Shown: positions 40,211-50,000 of the stretch, one piece after another
Position numbering within the stretch: the first letter of the stretch is position 1
Layout: the number at the start of each line of letters is the position of its first letter
Source of the DNA: CAZHTS01 sp964535315
Lineage (GTDB): Bacteria > Chloroflexota > Anaerolineae > Anaerolineales > Anaerolineaceae
Length of the DNA: 64,000 nt
Assembly: GCA_964535315.1 (NCBI GenBank)
Contig: CAZHTS010000005.1
Span: 36,967 to 100,966, forward strand
Reading direction: 5' to 3'
The notes under the pieces: generated by a model
Seen by the model: only the letters and a program-made list of their open reading frames with translations
Told to the model about the DNA's origin: nothing
Databases searched by the model: none
Position numbers and translations under genes: made by a program

Positions 40211-41299
40211 ATGCCGCTTCGCTTCTGGCAGTTTCATCCCCCACCCGCGGGGTCGTTTTTGCGCACGTTGATCGAATGTGGCCCGCTCACCGGCCTTTTC
40301 CTGCTGACTGATTGGGCCTTTTTGCGCGCCCTGCCCGCCCTGAATATCTCCTACGGACGCATCCTCGTCCCCCTTTTCAGCCTGTTTTGCGTTCGGGCAA
40401 CCATGCTGCTGCTCTGGTTAATCCTGCCCACCAGCCGCCAGCAGCACAACCCCGCATCCGCCCGCAAACTGCCGCGCATCTTTTTTGCCCAGCACCTCTT
40501 GCTCTCGTTTTGCGTGCTGTACACCTTTGCCATCGAACCCTTTGATTTGCGCACCACCTATCTGAAAATTCCTTCCAGCGCTATACACCCCGGCTACAGC
40601 CTGCGCGTGGTACAGCTATCAGATCTGCATATTGAACGAACCACCCGGCGCGAACGAGAAATGCTGGCAACGGTTGCAACGCTGCACCCCGACTTAATTG
40701 TCTTGACCGGCGATTACCCCAATCTGTCTTTCTCCGATGACGCCCTGACCTGGCGCCAGGTCGAGGAAACGCTAAATCAACTCCAGGCGCCGTACGGTGT
40801 CTACGCCATTAACGGCTCGGTTGAAACCCCTGAGTTTTTAAAGACGCAATTGAACGGCAGCCGCGTACAGATTCTGGACGATACCCTGAAAACCGTACGC
40901 GGCCCGTTCGGCGAAATCTATTTGCTGGGGGTCAGCGACCGCGACCCGGAAAAAGATGCCTCCGTCCTGCATGAACGGGTGCAGCAGGTTCCCGCAGATG
41001 GCTATACGCTGCTGCTCTATCACAACCCTGACCTGATCAAACACGCCGCCCGTTACAATGTGGACCTGTATCTGAGCGGGCACACCCACGGCGGGCAAAT
41101 CCGCGTGCCCTTTTACGGCGCCCTGATCACTTTCTCAGCCTTTGGCAAACAATACGAGCGCGGCCTCTACCAGGAAGGGAATACCACCCTTTACGTCAGC
41201 AGCGGCATCGGCATGGAAGGTGGGATCGCCCCACGCGCCCGCTTTCTCTGCCCGCCAGAGATCGTGGTCGTCGATCTGGTCAACCCTACGGCAGAATAA
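40211..41299 (+). CDS. Membrane-anchored metallophosphoesterase with degenerate motif
   Basis: A 362-residue protein with about three N-terminal hydrophobic segments and a calcineurin-like phosphoesterase domain (YkuE-type). Metal-binding motifs I and II are kept: VVQLSDLHIERT (DxH) and LIVLTGDYPN (GD). Motif III, normally GNHD/E, reads INGSVETPE, losing the Asn and His ligands. Motifs IV and V are kept: LLLYHNPD and YLSGHTHGGQIRVP. Loss of motif III usually weakens or abolishes activity, so it may be inactive or use a shifted site. The gene starts immediately after the guaB stop, with no spacer. Its end overlaps the convergent nitroreductase by 14 bases. Confidence 0.85.
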   Translation: MPLRFWQFHPPPAGSFLRTLIECGPLTGLFLLTDWAFLRALPALNISYGRILVPLFSLFCVRATMLLLWLILPTSRQQHNPASARKLPRIFFAQHLLLSFCVLYTFAIEPFDLRTTYLKIPSSAIHPGYSLRVVQLSDLHIERTTRREREMLATVATLHPDLIVLTGDYPNLSFSDDALTWRQVEETLNQLQAPYGVYAINGSVETPEFLKTQLNGSRVQILDDTLKTVRGPFGEIYLLGVSDRDPEKDASVLHERVQQVPADGYTLLLYHNPDLIKHAARYNVDLYLSGHTHGGQIRVPFYGALITFSAFGKQYERGLYQEGNTTLYVSSGIGMEGGIAPRARFLCPPEIVVVDLVNPTAE

Positions 41300-42473
41300 C
41301 CGCCGCCAACGGCCGGCGCGGACTGCGCCGCGCCGGTGCGGTCGGGTACCCCACCCGGAACATGCTTAAGGGGCGCCATAACGCATCCGGGCTCAACGCA
41401 GCGAAGGCCCGCCCCGCAATCGGTTCCAGACCCTGGCTCTCTTCACGCCCGGCCCGGTCGGCCAACTGGTGCATGACGTGCAGCCCAAGCCCATGCAGCG
41501 TCGCCCAGAGATGGACACGCTCGAGCATCTGCCCACATTGCATCTGCTGGCGGCGATCCTGCCGGTCGCGCACACACAGCACGCCATAAGCCGCGGCCGT
41601 TTGGGTGTGCGTGTTCTCTGTAACCTGCATCCAGCTGGCATTGCTCTGCGCCGCAGACATCGGCGGCAGCATCTTCGCCAACGCCAGCAGCGCCGGCGAC
41701 AACCCGGCGGCGTCCAGGGTAATCCCATCACAATGCTGCTCGATCTCCTGCCAGCTAGAACGCGTCCAGGCGGCAATATCGGCCGCCTGACCGGCGTCGT
41801 TGATCGTCGCCCGCGTGGCCTCGACCAATGCTTTCCCCAGGTCGGCGCGCGGCCCAGGTTCGCTGATCCACACCAGCCGTACATCCGCCAGATCCTCACC
41901 AGACGCCTGCATCGCCTGCCGCGTCTCTGCGGCCAGCGGGCGGTTGGTGTCGTATGCCCCACGGTTCATGTGGCGTGCAGGAATCGCCGCACACAGATCT
42001 GAAACCCGCACCGCACCCCCCGGCAACGTCAGCCGGGCAGCGTGGGTGATATCGGCAGCATCCGGCAAATAATGTATGACAGGATCGTACCCCAATGCCC
42101 GCCCGACCAGCAGCATGTTTTCCAACGCGCAGCCAATGCCGATCATCAAATTTCGCTGGAAAGGATCAACCGCCGGCAAATTGCGCCGTACGTCCGCATA
42201 GACATCGATCTCGTTCGCCCCCAGCCGGAACAGCCAGGGCTGCGAATTATCCGGGTTGGCTGCCAGAATAGCCGCCCGCACCAGGGTCAATGGATCCTTT
42301 TCCGCCCGTTCCCGGGCAAGCCATTCGTCCCAGGGCGCATAGGCCGGCCCCTGCCCGACTTGAAAAACGCCCTGGTCGCCGGCGCGCCACAAACCACCGC
42401 CAACCGCCGCCGCAAGCACCGAAGCGCCGGCAACCTTGAGAAAATCACGCCGGCTCAACAACCGCTGATTCAT
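41286..42473 (-). CDS. Acg-type nitroreductase family protein, TAT-exported
   Basis: A 395-residue flavoprotein resembling the Acg/Rv2032 group of the nitroreductase superfamily. The N-terminus is a TAT signal (LSRRDFLKVAGASVLAAAVG). The body shows AAILAANPDNSQPWLFRLGA, typical of the FMN-binding start of these proteins, and RNLMIGIGCALENMLL, followed by HLWATLHGLGLHVMHQL. FMN contacts cannot be confirmed from sequence alone. A GGAAGGAG lies upstream of the ATG. It follows the TetR gene by 15 bases and is probably controlled by it. Its final codons contain a 9-bp GC inverted repeat (41313-41336), and its stop overlaps the convergent phosphoesterase. Confidence 0.82.
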   Translation of the reverse strand: MNQRLLSRRDFLKVAGASVLAAAVGGGLWRAGDQGVFQVGQGPAYAPWDEWLARERAEKDPLTLVRAAILAANPDNSQPWLFRLGANEIDVYADVRRNLPAVDPFQRNLMIGIGCALENMLLVGRALGYDPVIHYLPDAADITHAARLTLPGGAVRVSDLCAAIPARHMNRGAYDTNRPLAAETRQAMQASGEDLADVRLVWISEPGPRADLGKALVEATRATINDAGQAADIAAWTRSSWQEIEQHCDGITLDAAGLSPALLALAKMLPPMSAAQSNASWMQVTENTHTQTAAAYGVLCVRDRQDRRQQMQCGQMLERVHLWATLHGLGLHVMHQLADRAGREESQGLEPIAGRAFAALSPDALWRPLSMFRVGYPTAPARRSPRRPLAAVILP

Positions 42474-42488
42474 TCAGACTCCTTCCCT

Positions 42489-43184
42489 TTATAAATTATC
42501 CTGACCACCCAATAAACTTTCCAGTTCTAACGCAAACAAGTCACCCGCCTGCGCCGAAAAGGCATCCAACTGCCCCAACAATTCCAGCCCGATCAAACCG
42601 TACAAGCGCGCCCAGGTAACCAGCGCCCGGTAAAGCAAGACGACAGGCAGATCATAACCGCGCTCCTCACACACCTGCTCCAGGTGGGTTTGTAACGCAA
42701 CCGGGAGAACCGGCGTCGCCGGGAGGCGCCATTCGCCGGCTCGCCAGGCTGCGCTCGCCAGTTCGACCACAAGGTCCAGCCCGCGTCGCGCCTCCCCGCC
42801 CAGCGCCGTCCAATCTGGCCGATACTCCGGCACCGGGCTGCCATATAGCAGGGCAAACTGCACCGGATTGGCAACGGCCCAGGAACGAAACCCCTGCCCC
42901 ACACAGCGCAGACGGGCAATTGGGCTTTCGTCCACACAAGCGTCGACCGCCTGTACCAGGGCCTGGTTGAGGCTGATAAACGCATCCATACTCAACGCAG
43001 TCAATAACGCATTACGGTTGTCGAAATAGCGGAACAACGCCGCAGAACTCATCTCCATCTGCCTGGCAATGGCGCGTAAGGACAGGCTGGCCGGCCCCTG
43101 TTCCGCCATCTGTTCCCAGGCCAGGCGTTTGATTTCCGCCAGTGTGGCTTCTCGCAACCGTTCACGCCGGGTGGTCATCATCAT
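42489..43184 (-). CDS. TetR/AcrR family transcriptional regulator
   Basis: A repressor of 231 residues. The N-terminal helix-turn-helix is clear: LREATLAEIKRLAWEQMAEQ, then ASLSLRAIARQMEMSSAALF and RYFDNRNALLTAL. The ligand domain (TetR_C_13-type, with PVQFALLYGSPVPEYRPDW) is intact. The ATG at 43184 is chosen because the frame further upstream encodes the palindromic operator itself and because GAGAGGTGA precedes this codon. Two palindromes sit immediately upstream. It is co-transcribed with the nitroreductase, and it diverges from an esterase lipoprotein gene, so it probably represses both and itself. Confidence 0.92.
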   Translation of the reverse strand: MMMTTRRERLREATLAEIKRLAWEQMAEQGPASLSLRAIARQMEMSSAALFRYFDNRNALLTALSMDAFISLNQALVQAVDACVDESPIARLRCVGQGFRSWAVANPVQFALLYGSPVPEYRPDWTALGGEARRGLDLVVELASAAWRAGEWRLPATPVLPVALQTHLEQVCEERGYDLPVVLLYRALVTWARLYGLIGLELLGQLDAFSAQAGDLFALELESLLGGQDNL

Positions 43185-43200
43185 TTCACCTCTCAATATG

Positions 43201-43231
43201 TTATCGGTGATAACTTTATTATCGGTGATTA
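43201..43231. promoter_or_regulatory. Tandem palindromic TetR operator
   Basis: TTATCGGTGATAA (43201-43213) is a palindrome with 5-bp arms and GGT in the middle. TTATCGGTGATTA (43219-43231) is a near copy, centred 18 bases away. The pair lies 17 bases upstream of the TetR ATG and ahead of the divergent esterase promoter, as expected for an autoregulatory operator. Confidence 0.75.
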
Positions 43232-43260
43232 TATTCTTTTTCACCCCCTTGTCAATCCTT

Positions 43261-43269
43261 TGATATAAT
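43261..43269 (+). promoter_or_regulatory. Extended -10 promoter of the esterase-LuxR operon
   Basis: TGaTATAAT at 43261-43269, a perfect extended -10, 24 bases before the ATG at 43294. Confidence 0.65.
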
Positions 43270-43293
43270 CAAATAAACTGGAATAGCGCCAGA

Positions 43294-44190
43294 ATGAAAA
43301 CCCAAACCCTATGCATTCTTATCTTGTTGGCTTTGTTAAGCACCGTACCGGCGCTGGCTTGCAGCGCGGCTCCCCCCACACCCGATTCCCGGCGCAGCGC
43401 ACAAAAGAACATCGTCTACGGCGAAATAGACGGCCAGAAATTATTGTTGGACAGCTATTTTCCTCAACAAAGCGGGCGTACTGCCCTGCCGGTCGTTCTG
43501 CTGGTACACGGCGGCGGTTGGTCGGGCGGCGACAAGGCCGATTTCAGCGAAATGGCCGCTTTCCTGGCCCAGGAAGGCTACGCCTGTTTTAACATCAACT
43601 ACCGCCTGGTGGAAGAACAGGCCAATCGTTACCCCGCAGCCCTGGATGACGTCCAACGAGCGGTGCGCTGGGTGCGCGCTAACGCCAATTTTTATGGGTT
43701 GGATGCCCAACGCATCGCCGCAATCGGCGCTTCTGCCGGCGGTCACCTCGTTGCCCTGTTGGGAACGACAGAAACCCGTCACAATGACGATCCCGCCCTG
43801 GCGCAATACAGCAGCCGGGTCAACGCCGTGGTTGACCTGTTTGGCCCCGTCGACCTCACCCGCCCCTTCAGCGGCAACGTTCAGACCCTGGTGGATGCAT
43901 TTGTGGGACAGCCCGCCGCCAGCGTCCCCGAACTGGCAAGAGAAGCTTCGCCGGTGTTTCACATAGACAGCCAGACCGCACCCTTTCTGATCTTTCACGG
44001 TGATCAGGATGCCCTGGTACCGGTAGAACAATCCCGCCAGTTTCATCAAGCCCTTCAGGCCGCCGGCATCGACTCGACCTACGTCGAGTTCAAAAACGAA
44101 GGCCACGGTTTCGCACAGCCCGCCAGTCAGGAACGCTTTGCCCGAGAACTGCTTGCCTTCTTTGCCCGCCAGTTGAAGCCTGCCCCATGA
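43294..44190 (+). CDS. Lipoprotein alpha/beta hydrolase (BD-FAE/carboxylesterase-like)
   Basis: A 298-residue secreted esterase. The signal peptide ends in a likely lipobox (TVPALACSAAPP). The hydrolase domain has oxyanion motif LVHGGGWSGGDKAD, nucleophile elbow IGASAGGHLVAL, the Asp in FHGDQDALVPVEQS and His in NEGHGFAQP. This layout fits carboxylesterase/BD-FAE-type enzymes that cleave acetyl or feruloyl esters of polysaccharides. Its last 4 bases overlap the ATG of the MalT-type regulator (ATGA). The TetR operator lies 60 bases upstream, so it may be TetR-controlled. The exact substrate is unknown. Confidence 0.9.
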   Translation: MKTQTLCILILLALLSTVPALACSAAPPTPDSRRSAQKNIVYGEIDGQKLLLDSYFPQQSGRTALPVVLLVHGGGWSGGDKADFSEMAAFLAQEGYACFNINYRLVEEQANRYPAALDDVQRAVRWVRANANFYGLDAQRIAAIGASAGGHLVALLGTTETRHNDDPALAQYSSRVNAVVDLFGPVDLTRPFSGNVQTLVDAFVGQPAASVPELAREASPVFHIDSQTAPFLIFHGDQDALVPVEQSRQFHQALQAAGIDSTYVEFKNEGHGFAQPASQERFARELLAFFARQLKPAP

Positions 44191-46883
44191 GCGGCGGACT
44201 GTTAAAAACCAAACTTTTTGCCCCCCAATTGCGACGCAGCCTGGTGCCACGCTCGCATCTCTTTCAACGCCTGAACGCCGGCCTGGAGCCTGAGGCTCGC
44301 CTGATCGTCGTCTCTGCCCCGGCCGGTTTCGGCAAAACTACCACTGTGCTTTCCTGGCTGCAGACGATCCAATGCCCGGCAGCCTGGCTTGCGTTGGACG
44401 AAAACGACAACCGGCTGGAACGTTTCCTGGCATATCTGATCGCCGCCCTGCAGACCATCTACCCCGCCGCCGGCAAACACGCCGGCGAACTGCTCGCCCC
44501 GCCCAGACCCGTACAATCCATCGAGGTGCTCAACAGCCTGATCAACGACCTGGCAGGCGAGGTATGCTCCGGCCTGCTGGTGCTGGATGATTATCACCTC
44601 ATCAGCGAGACAGGCATCCACGCCGCCCTGGAATATCTGCTCGACAATCTGCCGGCCGCCCTGCGCATCGTTTTGCTGACCCGCCAGGATCCACCGCTGC
44701 CATTGGCCCGCCTGCGTGCCCGCAGCCAACTGATCGAAGTTCGCGCCCTCGATCTCCGCTTTCGTCTCGATGAGGCCGGGCAGTTCCTGAACGAAGTCAT
44801 GGCGTTGGATCTCCCCGCCGCCCAAATCGCCGCATTGGAAGAACGTACCGAAGGCTGGGCCGTGGGGCTGCAAATGGCTGCCATCTCCCTGCAGCAAAGC
44901 GAAGACCGCGCGCTTTTCGTCAGCTCCTTCTCGGGCAGCCACCGTTTCATCCTCGATTATCTGGTCGAAGAGGTGCTCGACCGCCAGCCAGAACACATCC
45001 GCCAGTTTCTCTTACAAACTTCAGTGCTCAAACGCCTGTGCAGTTCACTGTGTGAGGCGCTCACGGCCAACCCGCAAAGCCCCGCAATTCTGGCCGAACT
45101 GGAGAAACGCAACCTGTTTCTTATCCCGCTGGATAACGAGCGGCACTGGTATCGTTACCACCACCTCTTTGCCGATCTGTTACAGGCCCGGCTAATTGAA
45201 CACAATCCTGACGAAGCCCGGGCGCTACACATCCGCGCCGCGCGCTGGTTCGAGGCTAACGCATCAGCGAAAGAGGCGATCGAACACGCTTTTCTGGCGC
45301 ATAACCCCGAATACGCCGCACAGCTCATCGCCAGCAACATCCACACCTGGTGGGCAATGGCCGATCTCGAATTCATCCCGTATATTCGCCGCCTGCCCGA
45401 AGAAGTCATTCGCCGGTATCCCGACATTTGTGTCATTCAGGCCTGGATGCATATCGTTCTGGGCGCCATCGACACAATCGAAAAGCCATTACAAATGGCC
45501 GAACAGGCCATCCTGACCGGTGGCTCGCTTACAGAAAGGCGCGGCCCGGCCGGCTTCATCGCCGCTATGCGCGCCTATCTGGCAGAATTATCGGGGCAGG
45601 AGCCAGAAATCACGCCCGCCATCTTCGATGCGCTCGACTTTATCCCGCCCGTCAATATCGCTATGCGCAACAGCCTGGAAGTAATGCTCGGCATGCTCAT
45701 CTGTCGCACGGGCGACCTGGAACGCGGGGAACGCTACTTCCAAAACGCCGTCCAGCGCGAGATCGAAGCGCAGACAACCAACGCCATTCCCATCGCCATC
45801 TCGCGCCAGGCTATGGCGCTACACGCCCGGGGCAAAATCCACGAAGCCGCCGGGCTCTGCCGGGAAGCCATCGCCCACATCCAGGCGCACGGCGCCTGGC
45901 GCTATTACATCGCCGGCAACCTGTATGCCACCCTGGGCCTGATCCTGATGGAGTGGAACGAACTAGACGAAGCCGCCCGAGTAATCGGCGAAGGCCTGCG
46001 GCTGAATCTGAGCTGGCAGATGCCGCAAGGGCTGGCCTTGAATTACCTCAGCCTGATGCAACTGCAACTCAACAGAAACGAGCTGCAGTTGGCCCAACAG
46101 ACCGCCCGGCAGTACGAACAAATCCAGGAAAATACCCGTATCTTCTCAGACCTTGTCGAACCCTTCACCGCCGCAAAAATCCGCTTGTGGCTGGCTCAAG
46201 ACCACCTGGATGCAGTCGAACGCTGGGCCAGCACGGCCGCTCTAAGCGGGCTGGATAGAATTGACTTCCGCCACGAACGCGATCATCTGACCCTGGCGCG
46301 GGCATGGATCGCCCTTGGAGACAAACAACGAGCTGCTTCCCTGCTTCAACTGCACGCCCGCGAAGCCGAAAGAGCCGGGCGCACCGGGCGTCTGATTGAA
46401 ATTTTGCTCTTGCTGGCGCTATCCGCACCCAAGGGTTCTCAACAGGCGCTTGAATGGATGCGCAAGAGCCTGGCCTACGCAGAAACACCGGGGCTCGTGC
46501 GCACTTTTCTAAATGAGGGCAGGCCTGCCGGCGATCTGATCGCGGCCCTGGCGCGCCAGCATACAGGCAGTGCCCCTTCCAGAAAATATCTCGCCCATCT
46601 GCTGGCTGCCTGCGCCGACCCAGGCGCAACCGGCATCCCGCCGGACGGCAACAAGATGCACGCCGCCGGATTGATCGAGACGCTGACTGCCCGCGAAATC
46701 GAAATCCTGCACCTCATCGCTGAAGGCAGATCCAACCAGGACATTGCCCACAGCCTGTTTCTCTCACCCGGCACGGTGAAAGTGCACCTGAGCAATATCT
46801 ACCGCAAGCTGGACTGTAACAGCCGCACAGCCGCCGTCGCCCGGGCGCGCCAGGTTGGCATGCTGATTGATCCCCCGTTTTGA
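44187..46883 (+). CDS. MalT-type LuxR family transcriptional regulator
   Basis: A large STAND activator of 898 residues. The ATPase module has Walker A VSAPAGFGKTTTVLSWL (about residues 43-59), Walker B GLLVLDDYHLI and the WAVGLQMAAISL motif characteristic of MalT. A helical/TPR region fills residues about 330-820. The C-terminus is a LuxR/GerE helix-turn-helix (LTAREIEILHLIAEGRSNQD, then LFLSPGTVKVHLSNIYRKL). Such regulators form oligomers on sensing a ligand and activate transcription. It overlaps the esterase gene by 4 bases (ATGA), so they are translationally coupled; it may respond to a product of that esterase. Its target could also be the following cyclase gene. Confidence 0.93.
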   Translation: MSGGLLKTKLFAPQLRRSLVPRSHLFQRLNAGLEPEARLIVVSAPAGFGKTTTVLSWLQTIQCPAAWLALDENDNRLERFLAYLIAALQTIYPAAGKHAGELLAPPRPVQSIEVLNSLINDLAGEVCSGLLVLDDYHLISETGIHAALEYLLDNLPAALRIVLLTRQDPPLPLARLRARSQLIEVRALDLRFRLDEAGQFLNEVMALDLPAAQIAALEERTEGWAVGLQMAAISLQQSEDRALFVSSFSGSHRFILDYLVEEVLDRQPEHIRQFLLQTSVLKRLCSSLCEALTANPQSPAILAELEKRNLFLIPLDNERHWYRYHHLFADLLQARLIEHNPDEARALHIRAARWFEANASAKEAIEHAFLAHNPEYAAQLIASNIHTWWAMADLEFIPYIRRLPEEVIRRYPDICVIQAWMHIVLGAIDTIEKPLQMAEQAILTGGSLTERRGPAGFIAAMRAYLAELSGQEPEITPAIFDALDFIPPVNIAMRNSLEVMLGMLICRTGDLERGERYFQNAVQREIEAQTTNAIPIAISRQAMALHARGKIHEAAGLCREAIAHIQAHGAWRYYIAGNLYATLGLILMEWNELDEAARVIGEGLRLNLSWQMPQGLALNYLSLMQLQLNRNELQLAQQTARQYEQIQENTRIFSDLVEPFTAAKIRLWLAQDHLDAVERWASTAALSGLDRIDFRHERDHLTLARAWIALGDKQRAASLLQLHAREAERAGRTGRLIEILLLLALSAPKGSQQALEWMRKSLAYAETPGLVRTFLNEGRPAGDLIAALARQHTGSAPSRKYLAHLLAACADPGATGIPPDGNKMHAAGLIETLTAREIEILHLIAEGRSNQDIAHSLFLSPGTVKVHLSNIYRKLDCNSRTAAVARARQVGMLIDPPF

Positions 46884-46924
46884 GGTGTTAAAAGATATAC
46901 CCTCTTTTCATAAACCACCAGGAT

Positions 46925-46950
46925 GACCTGAGTTATAATCATATCAGGTC
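46925..46950 (+). promoter_or_regulatory. Palindrome around a -10 box upstream of the cyclase gene
   Basis: GACCTGA (46925-46931), 12 bases, TCAGGTC (46944-46950): a perfect 7-bp inverted repeat enclosing TATAAT at 46934-46939. A protein bound here would cover the promoter. It lies 94 bases before the ATG at 47044. Confidence 0.45.
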
Positions 46951-47043
46951 GCCATTGTCGGCAAAAACCTTGCCTTACAATGCGACCAGCATCCAGCAAC
47001 TCCATTTACAGGCATACATCTAATCACAGGAGGGACATCCGTC

Positions 47044-50000
47044 ATGCAATGTCCATACTGCCAAACCATGAACCCGGCTCAGGCGCGTTTCTGCATGGGC
47101 TGCGGGCAGCCATTAATCAACGCCATCGTATGCCCGGCGTGCCACACATTATTACCGGTAAACGCCCGTTATTGTTTTCACTGCGGCGCCCTCCAGGTTG
47201 GCAGCCTGGCAGCACCCGTCTATATCGGCCCGCAGGCCGTCTCCCTGCCCGTTGCCCCTCAACAGGCCCCGCCCCCGCCGGTACAGGCAGTTACCGCACC
47301 GGTGCAAGCCGTCGTTCCACTGCCACAACCGCCTGTGTCTGCGCCAGCGGAAGTGCAAAACGCCGAAACCGGGCCGTCCGGCGGCAGCACTCCGCCGGGC
47401 AGCCGCCTGCCAGAGCCTCGTCCGCTGGCGGAAATGCTGTCTTCTCTCCAACGTTATCTCCCCCAGACACTTTACGAACCTCTGGAACGGCGTCCCACCG
47501 ACAAGCAGTTGACCCTGGTCAGAGATCATCTGAGCGCCCTGCTCAACACCATCAAGACCTATCTACCCTCGCCGGTCATCCTGTCTCCCCAGCCGGCCGG
47601 CGTGCCGGCCGGGGGGATGTATCGCGGTGTATTTCTATTCGGAGATGTTTCCGGCTTTACCCCCCTATCCGAGCGGCTCAAGCGCATGGGCCAGGCCGGC
47701 GCAGAACGGATCGCCGACATTATCAATGAGCTCTTCTTTGATCTGGTCAGCGTCTTGCACCAGCACGGCGGCACATTGCTCAAATTCGGCGGCGACGCCC
47801 TGTTGGGGCTGTTCCCGGCCGAAACCGACGAGGAAATGGCGCAGGCGGCCCTGTGTGCCGTGCAGGCCGCCCTGACGATGCAGGCGGGCATGGAAAAGTT
47901 CGCTGCCATCGACGCTGCCGGTGAGATCAGCGCCCTGCGCATCAAATGCGGCGTCTCTGCCGGGCCCTATTTTGCCGCCCATATTGGCACAAAGCCCGAT
48001 CTGGGGCGCGGGCAAAATGGTTTGATGGCCTACGTTACCACCGGGCATACCGTAAATGACGCCGAACAGGCCGAAGGACACGCCAACCCGGGCCATGTGG
48101 TCATTACCCACAGCACCTACGAACTGATCCAGGACAAAATCGAGGTCAGCCCCGTGGAAAAGGAACCGCCCGGCGAAGGGTTCCATCGTCTGATCAGCGC
48201 CCCAGCTTTCGAAGGCGAAAATACCCGCCTGAACATCGCCGAGCCGCCGGCAGGCGACACCCTGGCGCAAATCACTTACCTCATTCAACGGATCGATCTG
48301 CTGGCGCCCTACCTCGCCGACGAGTTGATTGCGCGCATCGTCACCAACCCGGGTGACGCTCGCATCACCCCTGATTATCGCCCGGTAACCGTTATGTTTG
48401 CCAATTACGTCGGCATGAGCGACCTGATCAATGCGCTGGGAAACACCCACGCCGAAATGATCACCCGGCACCTCAACAATTACTTCGTCCACATGGCCGA
48501 AGTGGTCGAACGTTACGAAGGTACCCTGGCGCGCATGGATCAATACGCCGTTGGTGATCGCCTGGTCATCTTCTTCGGCGCCCCACGCGCTCACGAAGAC
48601 GACCCCGCCAGAGCGGTATACACCGCCCTGGAAATGCAAGAGGCGGTACGCAAAAATTTCTCTGCATTGCAGACCCCCGAAGGCATCTTCCGTTTTCGCC
48701 AGCGCATTGGCATCAATACCGGCTTTCTGTTTGCCGGCAATGCCGGCGCTCCTAACCTGCGCCAGGAATACACCCTCATGGGAGACGACATCAACATGGC
48801 CGCCCGCCTGATGTCAAAATCCGGCTGGCAGGAAATCTTCATCAGCAAAAAGACTCAAGAACGCGTTCACCAGCAATTTGTCCTCAAAGATCGCGGCGAA
48901 CTCAAGGTCAAAGGAAAAGAGATCCTGATCCAGACCTATGAGGTCTCCGCAAAACGCGGTTTGAACGCCCCGCCTTCGCCCGAAGACAAAGAAGCCGACA
49001 ACGTTGCCCCGCTGACCGGGCGCGATCGCGAGTTCCAGACACTGCAAAAATGCCTGCAAGGTTTACAAAACGGACGCGGCCAGATCATCACCCTCATCAG
49101 CGACAGCGGCCTCGGCAAAACACGCCTGCTGCAAGAAACTCACCAATGGCTCGCCGCCCGCCCCGAACCCGGCAATATCCGCTGGCTGGAATGCCGCGCC
49201 CTCTCGTTTAGCGAACAGGTCAGTTACTTCCTGGTCATCCAGATGCTGCGTGACGTTCTCAACCTCAAAAGCGACACCAGCGAAGATGACGTCTTGTTTA
49301 TGCTATGGGAAATGGGCGAACAGTTGCTCGGTAAGGAAACCGCCCGAGAGGCAATCCCCTTCCTGGCCCATCTGCTGGGGCTCAAACTGGAAGGCGATTG
49401 GGCCAAGTGGGTCAAAGACCTGGACCCCAAAGTACGCCAGAAACAAACTTTCTGGGCCGCCCGCGCCTTCTTCAGCGCCGTGGCGCAGCAGCAGCCCATT
49501 TTCATTACCCTGGACGACCTGCATTTTGCAGACGACGCTTCATTGTCCCTGTTAATCGATCTGCTGGAAATCACCACCGCCGCTCCGATTGTCTTTTGCT
49601 TTGTCTTCCGCCCGCAGCGCGAAAAAGGCTGCTGGCGCTTGCGCGACCGCGCCGCCAACACTTTCCCGCACCGCTATACCGAAATCTCGCTTCAGCCGCT
49701 CTCGGCGGAACACAGTCAGACGGTGCTGACCGCCCTCTTGCCCGGCGCCGCCTTCACCGCACAAACCTTGCAAGAAATATTCGATAAAACGGCAGGCAAT
49801 CCCTTCTATCTCGGGGAAGTCGTGCGCTCGCTGAAGGAAACTGGCGCAGTGCTCAAAGATCAGAACGGGACGTACAAAGTTGCCGCCAACATCGACAAGA
49901 TCGTCGTACCCGATACCCTGCAAAGCGCCATCATCGCCCGCGTCGACCGCCTGACCGAAGACGCCCGCATGGCATTGCAAATGGCCGCCGTGATTGGCCG

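Noticed and set aside
43185..43244. Longer N-terminus for the TetR regulator starting at 43244
   Set aside because: The extra codons are the operator palindromes (giving ITDNKVITDN). A good ribosome-binding site precedes the ATG at 43184 instead.
47665..48639. A 324-codon minus-strand frame opposite the first cyclase domains
   Set aside because: The plus strand encodes intact cyclase and zinc-ribbon motifs; the opposite frame is a by-product of codon bias.
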